Shown: positions 32,587 through 41,975 of the stretch, piece by piece
How the letters are laid out: every line of letters begins with the position of its first letter
Numbering within the stretch: the first letter of the stretch is position 1
Origin: GCA-2733415 sp049614485
GTDB lineage: Bacteria > Bacteroidota > Bacteroidia > Flavobacteriales > Flavobacteriaceae
NCBI GenBank assembly: GCA_049614485.1
Contig: JBMZDR010000002.1
Location: 145,664-209,663 of the forward strand
Direction of reading: 5' to 3'
DNA: 64,000 nt
Notes under the pieces: generated by a model
The model's input: the letters and a program-made list of their open reading frames with translations, nothing else
The model's database searches: none
What the model was told of the DNA's origin: nothing
Program-made: the position numbers and the translations under genes

Positions 32587-34440
32587 ATGAGAAAAATTAC
32601 TCTTGCTGTATTATCGCTATCGTTTTTAGTAGCGTGTAAATCACAAAAAACGACTACAACTAAAAAAATGGTTGCTGAAACATCAGTAAACATTAACTTA
32701 GACACTATCATTGATGATAAAGTACAAGTAGAAATGACACCTATTGGATTCACAACTACATCTGCAACATTTCATATTCCTAAAACAGTTCCAGGAACAT
32801 ATTCTACAGATAACTACGGAAAATATATTGAAAATTTCAAAGCATTAGACGCTAATGGTAATGAATTAACTGTTACGCATACTGATGACAATTCTTGGAA
32901 AATTGACAATGCTAAAGCTATTTCTAAAATTACATACTTAGTTAATGACACGTATGATATTGAAGGAACTCATGATGTGTTTTCTCCAGCCGGAACTAAT
33001 ATTTTAGAAGGTAAAAACTTCATGTTAAACCTTCACGGATTTGTAGGGTACTTTAAAGAACATCAAGAATTACCTTATAAAATTAACATCACACACCCAG
33101 CTAATTTAATTGGAAACACATCTTTAACAGATATTGATCCTGCAACTGATAAAGATACATTTTTAGCAAAGAGATATTTTGAGGTGACTGATAACCCTAT
33201 TATGTATGCTGAGCCAAATAACGCAAGTTTCAAAGTTGGAAACATGGAGATTTTGTTAAGCGTATACTCTCCAAGCAACACTTTAAAGGCTTCAGATTTG
33301 AAAGACAAAATGGAAGCAATGATGAATGCGCAAAAAACATTTTTAGGTGACGTTGACGCTACTAAAAAATATGCCATCTTATTGTATATGTCTACCATGC
33401 AAGATGACGCTAATGGTTTTGGAGCTTTAGAGCACCATACGTCTACAACTGTTGTTTTTCCTGAAATGATGCCTGCACAAGCCTTGGCAGAATCAATGAA
33501 AGATGTTGTTGCTCACGAGTTTTTCCACATCTTAACACCTTTGAGCGTGCATTCTGAAGAAATTCACAATTTTGATTATAGTGACCCAAAAATGTCTGAA
33601 CACTTATGGATGTATGAAGGAGTTACTGAATACTTCGCTAACTTATTTCAAGTAAATCAAGGTTTAATTGACGAGTATGAATTTTACGATAGAGTTTTAG
33701 GTAAAATAAATGGATCAAAGCGTTACAATGATGCCATGTCTTTTACAGAAATGAGTAAAAATATTTTAGAAGAACCATACAAACCAAACTACGCAAACGT
33801 TTATGAAAAAGGTGCTTTAATTGGTATGTGTATTGATGTAATCATCAGAGAGGAAAGCAATGGTGAACATGGTATTTTAGATATGATGAAAAAACTATCT
33901 GCAAAATATGGTGTTGAAAAGCCATTTATTGATGCTGTTTTATTTGATGATATTACCGGAATTACTTATCCTGAAGTAAGAACGTTTATCAATACTCACG
34001 TAGTTGGTGACACACCAATTGACTATGATTCTTTCTTCAAAAAACTAGGATTAAGCATGCAAAGTAAAGAAGCTAAAACTGGTTACTTACTTAAGGATAT
34101 GCAAACGCCTTATATTTCTGCAGATCAAAAAACAAAAGAAGTATTCTTCTTAACTCAAACTAATTCATTCTTAACTACTTTAGGTGTTAAGCCAAATGAC
34201 AGGTTAGTTTCTATTAATGGTACTGATTACAACTTAACTAACATTCAAGCATTAGTAGGTGCATCTTTTGGATGGACTGTTGGTAATGATATTACAATGG
34301 TGGTTAAAAGAGAAGGAAAAGAAATTACTTTAAAAGGAAAAGTTATTGAGCCAATGGGAACAACTTACACTTTAGCTCCTGATGACTTGCCTGCAACAGA
34401 TAAACGCGTAATTTTAAGAAATGCTTGGATGAAAAACTAA
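32587..34440 (+). CDS. M61 family aminopeptidase with C-terminal PDZ domain, lipoprotein
   Basis: A 617-aa secreted lipoprotein: the N-terminal signal ends in LVACKS (lipobox Cys17). A large beta-rich N-terminal domain is followed by the M61 catalytic domain with HEFFH zinc motif (in VVAHEFFHILTPL) and the downstream glutamate in MYEGVTEYFA. Residues about 510-590 are a PDZ domain (FFLTQTNSFLTTLGVKPNDRLVSING). Likely trims peptides, with a preference for N-terminal Gly or Ala in characterised members. Monocistronic with its own terminator. Confidence 0.93.
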   Translation: MRKITLAVLSLSFLVACKSQKTTTTKKMVAETSVNINLDTIIDDKVQVEMTPIGFTTTSATFHIPKTVPGTYSTDNYGKYIENFKALDANGNELTVTHTDDNSWKIDNAKAISKITYLVNDTYDIEGTHDVFSPAGTNILEGKNFMLNLHGFVGYFKEHQELPYKINITHPANLIGNTSLTDIDPATDKDTFLAKRYFEVTDNPIMYAEPNNASFKVGNMEILLSVYSPSNTLKASDLKDKMEAMMNAQKTFLGDVDATKKYAILLYMSTMQDDANGFGALEHHTSTTVVFPEMMPAQALAESMKDVVAHEFFHILTPLSVHSEEIHNFDYSDPKMSEHLWMYEGVTEYFANLFQVNQGLIDEYEFYDRVLGKINGSKRYNDAMSFTEMSKNILEEPYKPNYANVYEKGALIGMCIDVIIREESNGEHGILDMMKKLSAKYGVEKPFIDAVLFDDITGITYPEVRTFINTHVVGDTPIDYDSFFKKLGLSMQSKEAKTGYLLKDMQTPYISADQKTKEVFFLTQTNSFLTTLGVKPNDRLVSINGTDYNLTNIQALVGASFGWTVGNDITMVVKREGKEITLKGKVIEPMGTTYTLAPDDLPATDKRVILRNAWMKN

Positions 34441-34477
34441 GTCAAGGCATACATTTCTAAAAAAGAAACACTTTTCA

Positions 34478-34517
34478 AAAACGCTCTTAAGATGACATAT
34501 AATCTTGAGAGCGTTTT
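34478..34517 (+). terminator. Rho-independent terminator after the M61 peptidase gene
   Basis: Stem AAAACGCTCTTAAGAT pairing with ATCTTGAGAGCGTTTT (one G-T pair) around an 8-base loop, 37 bases after the stop. Confidence 0.88.
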
Positions 34518-34580
34518 ATAATTTACAACTGTGTTTTCCTAAAATCCTCTTAAAAAAAATGGCTTCCTAAGTTTTTTAGC

Positions 34581-34588
34581 TATTTTTG
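34581..34588 (+). promoter_or_regulatory. Flavobacterial -7 element TATTTTTG before the OstA-like gene
   Basis: Exact TAnnTTTG match 20 bases before the TTG start at 34609. This supports the unusual start codon, because transcription would begin just upstream of it. No TTG at -33 distance. Confidence 0.5.
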
Positions 34589-34608
34589 AGCATATAAAAC
34601 TATAGAGC

Positions 34609-36342
34609 TTGAAATTACATCTTTCTACATATTTACTCGTATTCTTTTGTTTCAACTGTATGTTGAGCTTCTCACAAGAGAAAAAGAAAATTAGAGTCAC
34701 CGCACCTTATTACGATAAAAATGAAGCGGAATTCCCTGGAGCAACAATATTAACACGCAATAGCAGCCGACAAATTTACATTGAACATGACGGTATAGAA
34801 ATGTGGTGTGATAAAGCTTATCACTATGCAAAAGAAGACTCTATTTCTGCTTTTGGAAAAGTCCTTATTAAACAAGGCGACACCATAAAACTAACCAGTA
34901 AAGTTGCTAATTACAGCGGTAAAACGCAATTAGCGTTTACTGCAGGTGATGTAGTATTAACCGAACCAAAATCAACCCTTAGAACAGACACTCTATATTT
35001 TGACAAAATAAAACAACAAGCCTATTACAAAACTGGCGGCGTTGTACACCATGAAGACAATGTAATTAACAGCTACATTGGAAAGTACAACATGGAAAGC
35101 CAAAAGTACCAATTTATAGGTGATGTTGATATTAAAAACCCTGAATACACTCTAAACTCCAGTCAATTAGATTTTTATTCCAATTCTGGCCTCGCATATA
35201 TGTATGGGAAATCAGTAATCAAACATAAAAACACAACCATTCATTGTGAGCGTGGATTTTATGACACTAATGCAGATTTAGGGTACTTTGTAAAAAACTC
35301 AAAAATCTACTACAACAACCGTATTGTAGAAGGCGATAGTTTATACTTTAATCAAAAAACAAACTTTGCTTCAGCTACCAACAACATTAAAATAACAGAC
35401 ACTATTAACAAGAGTATTGTAACCGGACATTATGCTGAAGTCTATAAAGCTAAGGATTCTGTTTTCATTACTAAAAGAGCACTTGTAAAATCATTTCAAC
35501 AAAACGATTCGCTTTACATTCATGCCGACACCTTGATGATTACAGGAAAACCTGAAGAACGTATTATTAGAGGTTTTAAAAACGCGCGTTTATTCAAAAC
35601 CGATATGAACGGAAAATGTGACTCTATTCATATCAATCAAAAAACAGGTATTACAAAATTAATCAACAAACCCGTGATATGGTCAGGAGACAGTCAAATG
35701 ACCGGAGATACAATTCAACTGATTAATAATGTTAAAACAAACAAATTAGACTCTTTAAAAGTCTTTTACAACACCTTTATCATCCATAAAGATTCTATTG
35801 ATGGTTTTAACCAAGTAAAAGGTAAAGAACTTTTTGGCTTATTTAATAAAGAGAATCAGCTTTATAATGTTGACATTAATAAAAACGCAGAACATATTCA
35901 ATATTCTAGGAAAGATAACGGGGAATTAATTGGAATCAGCAAAACACTATCTAGTTCAATAAACTTAAAATTTATAGACAATGAAATTGAAGAAGCTACT
36001 TATATAGGGAGCCCTGAAGGCGATTTAACACCTGATTCAATGTATCCTAAAAACGCTAGAAAATTACGAGGATTTAATTGGCGTGGCGAAGAACGTATTC
36101 ATTCTGTAGAAGACTTATTTAAAGATGATCCTCCTTTAAAATTAGTAAAAATAAAAGGTTTAGAAGAACGAATTTTAGAACCTGACGAAGAGACATTACG
36201 AAGCGTAACAAAACCCCAAAAAAAAAGTGTAAAAAAGAACGCAAAAACAACAGTCACTCCGCTAAAAAGTGACAAAAAAATCCCTAGAAAAAAATTGAGT
36301 GTTGGGAAATTCAAAAAGAGAACGTTACGCACCACAAAATAA
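34609..36342 (+). CDS. OstA-like (LptA/LptD N-terminal type) protein
   Basis: 577 aa with a TTG start codon at 34609; the first residues then form a good signal peptide (MKLHLSTYLLVFFCFNCMLS, cleavage near SFSQ). The next ATG is inside the signal. The body is a long run of short beta-strands with repeated TLYFD/LDFYS/LYF patterns, as in the OstA/LptA beta-jellyroll that shields lipid A during transport to the outer membrane. The C-terminal 60 residues are Lys-rich and disordered. The length exceeds that of LptA (about 185 aa). A role in LPS transport is inferred from the fold family. The next gene starts 8 bases later. Confidence 0.85.
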   Translation: MKLHLSTYLLVFFCFNCMLSFSQEKKKIRVTAPYYDKNEAEFPGATILTRNSSRQIYIEHDGIEMWCDKAYHYAKEDSISAFGKVLIKQGDTIKLTSKVANYSGKTQLAFTAGDVVLTEPKSTLRTDTLYFDKIKQQAYYKTGGVVHHEDNVINSYIGKYNMESQKYQFIGDVDIKNPEYTLNSSQLDFYSNSGLAYMYGKSVIKHKNTTIHCERGFYDTNADLGYFVKNSKIYYNNRIVEGDSLYFNQKTNFASATNNIKITDTINKSIVTGHYAEVYKAKDSVFITKRALVKSFQQNDSLYIHADTLMITGKPEERIIRGFKNARLFKTDMNGKCDSIHINQKTGITKLINKPVIWSGDSQMTGDTIQLINNVKTNKLDSLKVFYNTFIIHKDSIDGFNQVKGKELFGLFNKENQLYNVDINKNAEHIQYSRKDNGELIGISKTLSSSINLKFIDNEIEEATYIGSPEGDLTPDSMYPKNARKLRGFNWRGEERIHSVEDLFKDDPPLKLVKIKGLEERILEPDEETLRSVTKPQKKSVKKNAKTTVTPLKSDKKIPRKKLSVGKFKKRTLRTTK

Positions 36343-36350
36343 CTTCTTTT

Positions 36351-37541
36351 ATGACAAATGATTTTTTTAAACACCAAGCACAAACAACACCTCACCCACT
36401 AGCTTTAGAAGTTTCTCATGCTAAAGGAAGCTATATATATGACACTTCTGGCAAGCAGTATTTAGATTTTGTAGCTGGTGTATCAGCATGTACTCTAGGG
36501 CACCAACACCCAAAAGTAACCAATGCCATAAAAACGCAACTGGATAAATACACTCATGTTATGGTCTATGGTGAATATGTTCAAGAACCATCTGTACAAT
36601 TGGCTAAATTATTAGCTAAACATTTACCAAAATCACTAGAAACTACATATTTAGTTAACTCCGGAACTGAAGCCATAGAGGGCGCTATGAAATTAGCTAA
36701 ACGCGCTACTGGACGCGGTGAAATTATTGCCGCAAACAATGCGTATCATGGCAACACTCAGGGCGCATTGAGTTTACTCGGTGTTGAAGAACGCAAGCAA
36801 GCCTTTAGACCCTTACTGCCTAATGTGAATTTTATTGACTTCAATAACGACAATGATTTATTAAAAATCACCACAAAAACAGCCGCCGTCGTTTTAGAAA
36901 CCATTCAAGGTGGCGCAGGTTTTATTGAACCAACACATAATTATTTAGCAAAAGTAAAACAACGTTGTCAAAAAGTTGGCGCGCTATTAGTCTTAGATGA
37001 AATACAACCTGGTTTCGGACGTACCGGAAAGTTATTCGGTTTTGAACACTATAATTGTATTCCAGATATCCTTGTCATGGGTAAAGGTATGGGGGGCGGT
37101 ATGCCAATTGGCGCATTTTCTGCATCACATGACCTCATGACCTTATTGCAGGATAATCCCAAACTAGGACATATTACCACTTTTGGTGGACATCCTGTCA
37201 TAGCTGCCGCAGCACTAGCAACATTGCAAGAAATTACAGAAAGTAACCTAATGCAAAAGGCTTTAGAAAAAGAAGCGTTGATACGAAAACACCTAACCCA
37301 TCCGCTTATAAAAGAGATTCGTGGTAAAGGGCTCATGCTAGCCGCACTGGTTGAAAACGCTGAAGTTTGTAGTAACATCATCTTAAAATGTCAAGACAAA
37401 GGTCTGATTTTATTCTGGTTATTATTTGAACCCAAAGCCATCAGAATTACTCCACCGTTAACTATTTCTAACGATGAAATTATTGAAGGGTGCAACATAA
37501 TTACGAGCACACTTAACGCCATACAGCACAAAACGGCTTAA
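36351..37541 (+). CDS. Class-III PLP-dependent aminotransferase (acetylornithine/ornithine aminotransferase type)
   Basis: A 396-aa enzyme with all landmarks of fold-type-I class III: a VNSGTEAIEGAMKLAKRATGR phosphate-binding helix, NAYHGNT, VLDEIQPGFGRTG, and the PLP-binding Lys in LVMGKGMGGGMPIG. TTFGGHPVIAAAALA follows. Substrate class (N-acetylornithine, ornithine, 4-aminobutyrate) cannot be fixed from sequence; no arg genes are adjacent. It starts 8 bases after the OstA-like gene, so they share a transcript. Confidence 0.9.
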   Translation: MTNDFFKHQAQTTPHPLALEVSHAKGSYIYDTSGKQYLDFVAGVSACTLGHQHPKVTNAIKTQLDKYTHVMVYGEYVQEPSVQLAKLLAKHLPKSLETTYLVNSGTEAIEGAMKLAKRATGRGEIIAANNAYHGNTQGALSLLGVEERKQAFRPLLPNVNFIDFNNDNDLLKITTKTAAVVLETIQGGAGFIEPTHNYLAKVKQRCQKVGALLVLDEIQPGFGRTGKLFGFEHYNCIPDILVMGKGMGGGMPIGAFSASHDLMTLLQDNPKLGHITTFGGHPVIAAAALATLQEITESNLMQKALEKEALIRKHLTHPLIKEIRGKGLMLAALVENAEVCSNIILKCQDKGLILFWLLFEPKAIRITPPLTISNDEIIEGCNIITSTLNAIQHKTA

Positions 37542-37654
37542 TTTTTGTAATTTAACATAACAAGACTGTTAACTACTTTGTGAATAAGTAACAGAGCTGA
37601 CCTGTTAAAATTCCTAATCTTAATAGTAATTTTAAGTAACTAAAAAGAGATGCT

Positions 37655-39040
37655 ATGCAATTAAGCCATGACGACGACTATGACTTCTCGATTACCAAGT
37701 TTGAAAAAATGTTAAAGACTAACAATGTGTTCTTTTTTGACTCTGTTGAGTTTGAACGCATCATTCAGTTTTACTTAGAAAGCGGCAAGGTAGCGTTGGC
37801 TAAAAAAGCCATTAAAATTGGTTTAGAACAACACCCGTCATCCATTACCTTAATGCTCTTTAAAGTAGAATTATATGTGTTTGAAGATAAGCTAGACTTG
37901 GCCGAAAAATGCTTAGATCAATTATATCATTTAGACCCTAGCAATGAAGAGGTTTTTATTCAAAAAGCAACAATATGCTCAAAACGTGATGAACACGCAA
38001 AAGCTATAGACATTTTAAAAATTGCCTTAAATCTGTCTGAAGAAAAAGTAGATATTTACGCACTATTAGGTGTTGAATATTTGTATTTAGAAGATTTTGA
38101 AGCCGCAAAAAAATGCTATGAAATGTGCATTGAACTTGATAATCATGACTATGCGGCATTATACAACATCATCTATTGTTTTGACTTTTTAGAACAACCT
38201 GAAGAGGCCATAGAGTTCATCAATAAATTTCTAGACATGAACCCTTATTCTGAAATTGGATGGCATCAATTAGGAAAACAATTCTTACATAAAGACGAGT
38301 ACAAAAAAGCCTTGGCTGCTTTTGATTTTGCTATAATTTCTGATGACACTTTTATAGGCGCCTATTTTGAAAAAGGAAAAGTCTTAGAAAAATTAAATCG
38401 TTATAATGAAGCTATTGAAAACTACCTCATTACTTTAGAATTTGATGACCCTACGTCGTTTGCCTATTTACGTATCGGAAAATGTTATGAAAAATTAAAC
38501 AACAAAGATTTAGCACTACAATACTATTACAAAACTGTACATGAAGACCCTTTACTAGACAAAGGTTGGCAAGCAATTACCGACTTCTATTTCCGACAAA
38601 AAAATTATCAAAAAGCACTTTATTACATTAATAAAGCAATTGAAATTGACGGTGAACACATTTCGTATTGGAAACGTTATGCGCAAGTAAACTTTCAACT
38701 CAACTTTTTTGAAGAAGCAGAACGCGGATTTCAAAAAATAATTGAACTCGGAAATTACGAAGTGGATATTTGGACACAAAGAGCAGACGTTTTATTAATT
38801 TTAGGAGAAAAAGAAGCTGCAATACAAAACTTATTACAAGGTTTAGAATTTCACCCCGAAGACGCAGAAATAGAATTTCGCTTAGCAGGTATTTACTATC
38901 TACTAAATGCTATTGAAAAAGGCCAATACCATTTGGTAAACGCTCTAAAAAACAATGCCGATTTTGTTATTATATTAGAAGAAGTTTTCCCTGATGTTTA
39001 CACGAGGCTATCAGTACAAAAATTAATACAAAAACATTAA
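37655..39040 (+). CDS. Tetratricopeptide repeat protein
   Basis: 461 aa made up of about eleven consecutive TPR-type helix pairs (34-residue period; for example DKLDLAEKCLDQLYHLDPSN, YKKALAAFDFAIIS and YQKALYYINKAIEIDGE). No signal peptide, so it is cytoplasmic. Such repeats mediate protein-protein contacts; the partner is unknown. It stands between the aminotransferase and the DUF368 pair. Confidence 0.9.
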   Translation: MQLSHDDDYDFSITKFEKMLKTNNVFFFDSVEFERIIQFYLESGKVALAKKAIKIGLEQHPSSITLMLFKVELYVFEDKLDLAEKCLDQLYHLDPSNEEVFIQKATICSKRDEHAKAIDILKIALNLSEEKVDIYALLGVEYLYLEDFEAAKKCYEMCIELDNHDYAALYNIIYCFDFLEQPEEAIEFINKFLDMNPYSEIGWHQLGKQFLHKDEYKKALAAFDFAIISDDTFIGAYFEKGKVLEKLNRYNEAIENYLITLEFDDPTSFAYLRIGKCYEKLNNKDLALQYYYKTVHEDPLLDKGWQAITDFYFRQKNYQKALYYINKAIEIDGEHISYWKRYAQVNFQLNFFEEAERGFQKIIELGNYEVDIWTQRADVLLILGEKEAAIQNLLQGLEFHPEDAEIEFRLAGIYYLLNAIEKGQYHLVNALKNNADFVIILEEVFPDVYTRLSVQKLIQKH

Positions 39041-39126
39041 TAAGCTCTTGCAAAACTAAAACAACAGCTAAGCTTTATATAATCAAAAAAGTCTGCCGAT
39101 TTAAGGTCTAGATATTCAAAAAAAAC

Positions 39127-39134
39127 TAACTTTG
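39127..39134 (+). promoter_or_regulatory. Flavobacterial -7 element TAACTTTG before the DUF368 operon
   Basis: Exact match 21 bases before the chosen ATG (39156). An in-frame TTG at 39132 lies inside this element and so cannot be the start of translation if the promoter is used. Confidence 0.5.
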
Positions 39135-39155
39135 TTTGGAACGCTAATATGCAAC

Positions 39156-40091
39156 ATGCAAAGAAAACTATCCAATTATATCATCATTGCCTTAAAAGGC
39201 ATGGCCATGGGAGCTGCTGATGCAGTTCCTGGTGTTTCTGGCGGAACCATCGCCTTTATTTCCGGAATATATGAAGAGCTAATATCCTCTATCAATCAGG
39301 TTAATTTATCATTATTAAAAACCCTTAAAAAAGACGGATTCAAAGCAGCTTGGCTACAAGTTAACGGAAACTTCTTACTGGCATTAATTATCGGTATTTT
39401 CATCAGTTTTGTATCTTTTATGCGCCTGGCAAAATACTTGTTAGAACACCACCCAATTCATATTTGGGCTTTCTTTTTTGGCTTGGTATTAGCTAGCATT
39501 ATTTACGTTGCTAAACAAATTAAACACTGGAATAGCACAAGTATTATTGTCTTGACTATTGCCGCATTTGTTGCATATTACATTACCACTTTACCTTCCT
39601 TAGCAAACAATGATAATAGTTTGTTTTTATTTATAGCTGCTGCACTTGCAATTTGCGCTATGATATTACCAGGTATTTCCGGAGCTTTTATATTAGTATT
39701 ACTTGGGGCTTACAAAACCTTAAGCGAAGCTTTTCATGATCTCAACATAAAAAATATCTTGATTTTTATTGCTGGTGCTGTAGTAGGGTTATTAAGTTTT
39801 AGCAAATTATTAAAATGGTTATTCACCAACTACAAAAATACCACCCTAGCTGCATTAACAGGGTTTATACTAGGGTCATTAAATAAAATATGGCCCTGGA
39901 AAGAAACGTTATCCACCCGAATAGATACTAAAGGACTTGAAGTCCCCGTTTTACAACAAAGTATTCTTCCAAATAAATTTACTGAACTATACCAGTCAGA
40001 CAACCATGTTGTCATTGCTTTAGTTTTAATGACTGTTGGATTTGTTAGCATTTTAATATTAGAAAAAATTGGCTCTAAAACCGCTGAATGA
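39156..40091 (+). CDS. DUF368 membrane protein (candidate undecaprenyl-phosphate translocase, PopT family)
   Basis: A 311-aa polytopic inner-membrane protein. It carries the DUF368 signature GMAMGAADAVPGVSGGTIAFISG near the N-terminus and the mirrored LPGISGAFILVLLGAY in the middle, the two re-entrant halves of the fold. Other family members have been identified as C55-P (undecaprenyl phosphate) translocases that recycle the carrier lipid for wall and surface-glycan synthesis. The following gene is a paralogue overlapping by 4 bases (ATGA). A start at 39132 (TTG) is rejected. Confidence 0.9.
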   Translation: MQRKLSNYIIIALKGMAMGAADAVPGVSGGTIAFISGIYEELISSINQVNLSLLKTLKKDGFKAAWLQVNGNFLLALIIGIFISFVSFMRLAKYLLEHHPIHIWAFFFGLVLASIIYVAKQIKHWNSTSIIVLTIAAFVAYYITTLPSLANNDNSLFLFIAAALAICAMILPGISGAFILVLLGAYKTLSEAFHDLNIKNILIFIAGAVVGLLSFSKLLKWLFTNYKNTTLAALTGFILGSLNKIWPWKETLSTRIDTKGLEVPVLQQSILPNKFTELYQSDNHVVIALVLMTVGFVSILILEKIGSKTAE

Positions 40092-41104
40092 AACCCGAAA
40101 GAAACACATTAGACTATTTTCTACTTACACTTAAAGGTGTTGCGATGGGTGCTGCAAATAAAGTACCCGGTGTGTCTGGAGGAATAGTTGCGTTTGTAGC
40201 TGGCTTTTATGAAGAATTTATCTACTCGTTACAGCGAATTAACAAAACAGCATTAAAGCTGTTTTTTACTGGGCGATTTAAAGCTTTCACAAGATATATC
40301 AATGGACGCTTTTTAGCAGCTATTATCTTTGGTATGTTAATTAGTTTTTTTACCGTATCTAAACTTTTAGATTACCTATTAATCAACTACAAACTCTATG
40401 TTTGGAGCACCTTTTTCGGGATGATTATTGGCTCAATTTACTCCATAAGCAAGCGGTTTGGCAAATGGAATTTAAAATCTGTATCTTTTCTCTTATTAGG
40501 AACTCTTGTTGGTCTAGGTATTAGTTTTTTAGATCCCGCCACTGAAAATGACAATCTGTTTTTTGTGTTTTTATGCGGTATTATTAGTGTTTCCGGAATG
40601 ACTTTACCAGGATTATCAGGATCATTTATTTTAATTATAATAGGCAATTACGTTTTACTTTTAATTGATTCTGTAAATGCATTATATGACACGTTTACAG
40701 AAGTCATTACTGGCGATTATAGTTTTTTAGAAAATACCGCCAGAATTCGCATGCTTCAAGTATTAGCAGTCTTTACAACAGGCTCAGTAGTTGGTATGGT
40801 GAGCTTTTCGCATTTGATGAATCATTTATTACAGAAGTTTAAAACTCAAACTATTGCTGTTATAAAAGGGTTTATTATCGGATCATTGGGTGTTGTTTGG
40901 CCTTGGAAAAATGCAGTTTATAAAACAGCGCCAGATGGGTCATTTTTAATGACAAGCCATAACGAAAAGATTATTGAAAATTACAAAAGATTTATTCCTG
41001 AACTAAACACAGATACATTAACTGCTATTGGCTTTATTGCATTAGGAATATTGGCTATAGTTACACTTGAATGGTATGGACACAAACAAAAAATCACAAC
41101 ATAA
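40088..41104 (+). CDS. Second DUF368 membrane protein (tandem paralogue)
   Basis: A 338-aa DUF368 protein with the same two motif halves: GVAMGAANKVPGVSGGIVAF and LPGLSGSFILIIIGNYVLLL. In the first motif the residue after GA differs (AN-K in place of AD-A). It differs from its neighbour mainly in the middle loop (about residues 195-225) and the C-terminal loop. It is translationally coupled to the first copy (4-base overlap) and to aroE (29-base overlap). The pair may work as a heterodimer or serve different conditions; that is inference. Confidence 0.9.
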   Translation: MKPERNTLDYFLLTLKGVAMGAANKVPGVSGGIVAFVAGFYEEFIYSLQRINKTALKLFFTGRFKAFTRYINGRFLAAIIFGMLISFFTVSKLLDYLLINYKLYVWSTFFGMIIGSIYSISKRFGKWNLKSVSFLLLGTLVGLGISFLDPATENDNLFFVFLCGIISVSGMTLPGLSGSFILIIIGNYVLLLIDSVNALYDTFTEVITGDYSFLENTARIRMLQVLAVFTTGSVVGMVSFSHLMNHLLQKFKTQTIAVIKGFIIGSLGVVWPWKNAVYKTAPDGSFLMTSHNEKIIENYKRFIPELNTDTLTAIGFIALGILAIVTLEWYGHKQKITT

Positions 41105-41831
41105 AACTTACGGCTTAATAGGTAGGCATATTTCTTATTCGTTTTCAAAAGACTATTTTTCAAAAAAATTTGAAAGGGAAAATATTCAACAAGCCAGCTA
41201 TGTAAACTTTGATTTAGAGTCAATCAATCAGTTATCAGAAATATTTAACATACCAAACAACATTAAAGGTCTAAACGTAACTATTCCTTACAAGGAAGCT
41301 ATTATTCCACACTTAAGCAAAGTGAGCAGTAAAGCAACTAGAATTGGCGCAGTAAACACCATCAAAATCACCAAAAAAGGAAACCTTAAAGGCTACAATA
41401 CAGATGAGTATGGTTTCAGAAAAGCCATACTTCCATTTTTAGAAAAACACCATAAAAAAGCACTTATACTCGGAACAGGAGGGGCATCTAAAGCAATAGC
41501 TTATACCTTAAAAAAACTGCACATCCCTTACCAATTTGTATCACGAAAAACAGGGAATGACTATAATTATAATTCATTAACAGAAACTGTCATTGCAGCG
41601 CATCAAATTATTATTAACTGCACACCTTTAGGCACGTTTCCTAACACCCATGAATGTCCGGACATACCGTATCATGCAATTACCAACAAGCATTTGTTAT
41701 TTGACTTAATTTACAATCCTGAAGAAACAACGTTTTTAAAAAAAGGAAAAAAAAATGGGGCTATTACCTGTAACGGCTTAAAAATGCTTGAATTACAGGC
41801 TGAAAAAGCCTGGCAAATTTGGAACAAATAG
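41076..41831 (+). CDS. aroE: Shikimate dehydrogenase (AroE)
   Basis: A 251-aa NADP-dependent shikimate dehydrogenase. The substrate domain shows SYSFSKDYF (shikimate serines) and LNVTIPYKEAI with the catalytic Lys; NTDEYGF supplies the catalytic Asp region. The nucleotide domain has LGTGGASKAIAYTLKK, and the last helix begins NGLKMLELQAEKAW. Slightly shorter than E. coli AroE (272). I chose the ATG at 41076; a TTG nine bases earlier is less likely. It overlaps the second DUF368 gene by 29 bases. Confidence 0.95.
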   Translation: MDTNKKSQHKTYGLIGRHISYSFSKDYFSKKFERENIQQASYVNFDLESINQLSEIFNIPNNIKGLNVTIPYKEAIIPHLSKVSSKATRIGAVNTIKITKKGNLKGYNTDEYGFRKAILPFLEKHHKKALILGTGGASKAIAYTLKKLHIPYQFVSRKTGNDYNYNSLTETVIAAHQIIINCTPLGTFPNTHECPDIPYHAITNKHLLFDLIYNPEETTFLKKGKKNGAITCNGLKMLELQAEKAWQIWNK

Positions 41832-41869
41832 TCCCAATCATACAATCTTCTTTTTTTCGTTTTCTGAAT

Positions 41870-41901
41870 TTGGGATTTTACTAAGGGTTTCACTATCTTT
41901 C
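41870..41901 (+). promoter_or_regulatory. Promoter before the DUF349 gene (TTG-N21-TATCTTTC)
   Basis: TTG at 41870-41872 and TATCTTTC at 41894-41901 (7 of 8 bases of TAnnTTTG), 21 bases apart. The ATG is 74 bases downstream. Confidence 0.5.
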
Positions 41902-41975
41902 GCATTGAAATTGACCTAGTTATCTAATTAAGTAAGTTAGATACCTCTATTACAACATAAAAAACAACGTTTACT

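Noticed and set aside
39132..39155. TTG start of the first DUF368 gene
   Set aside because: It lies inside a TAACTTTG -7 element, and the family motif sits at the normal distance from the ATG at 39156.
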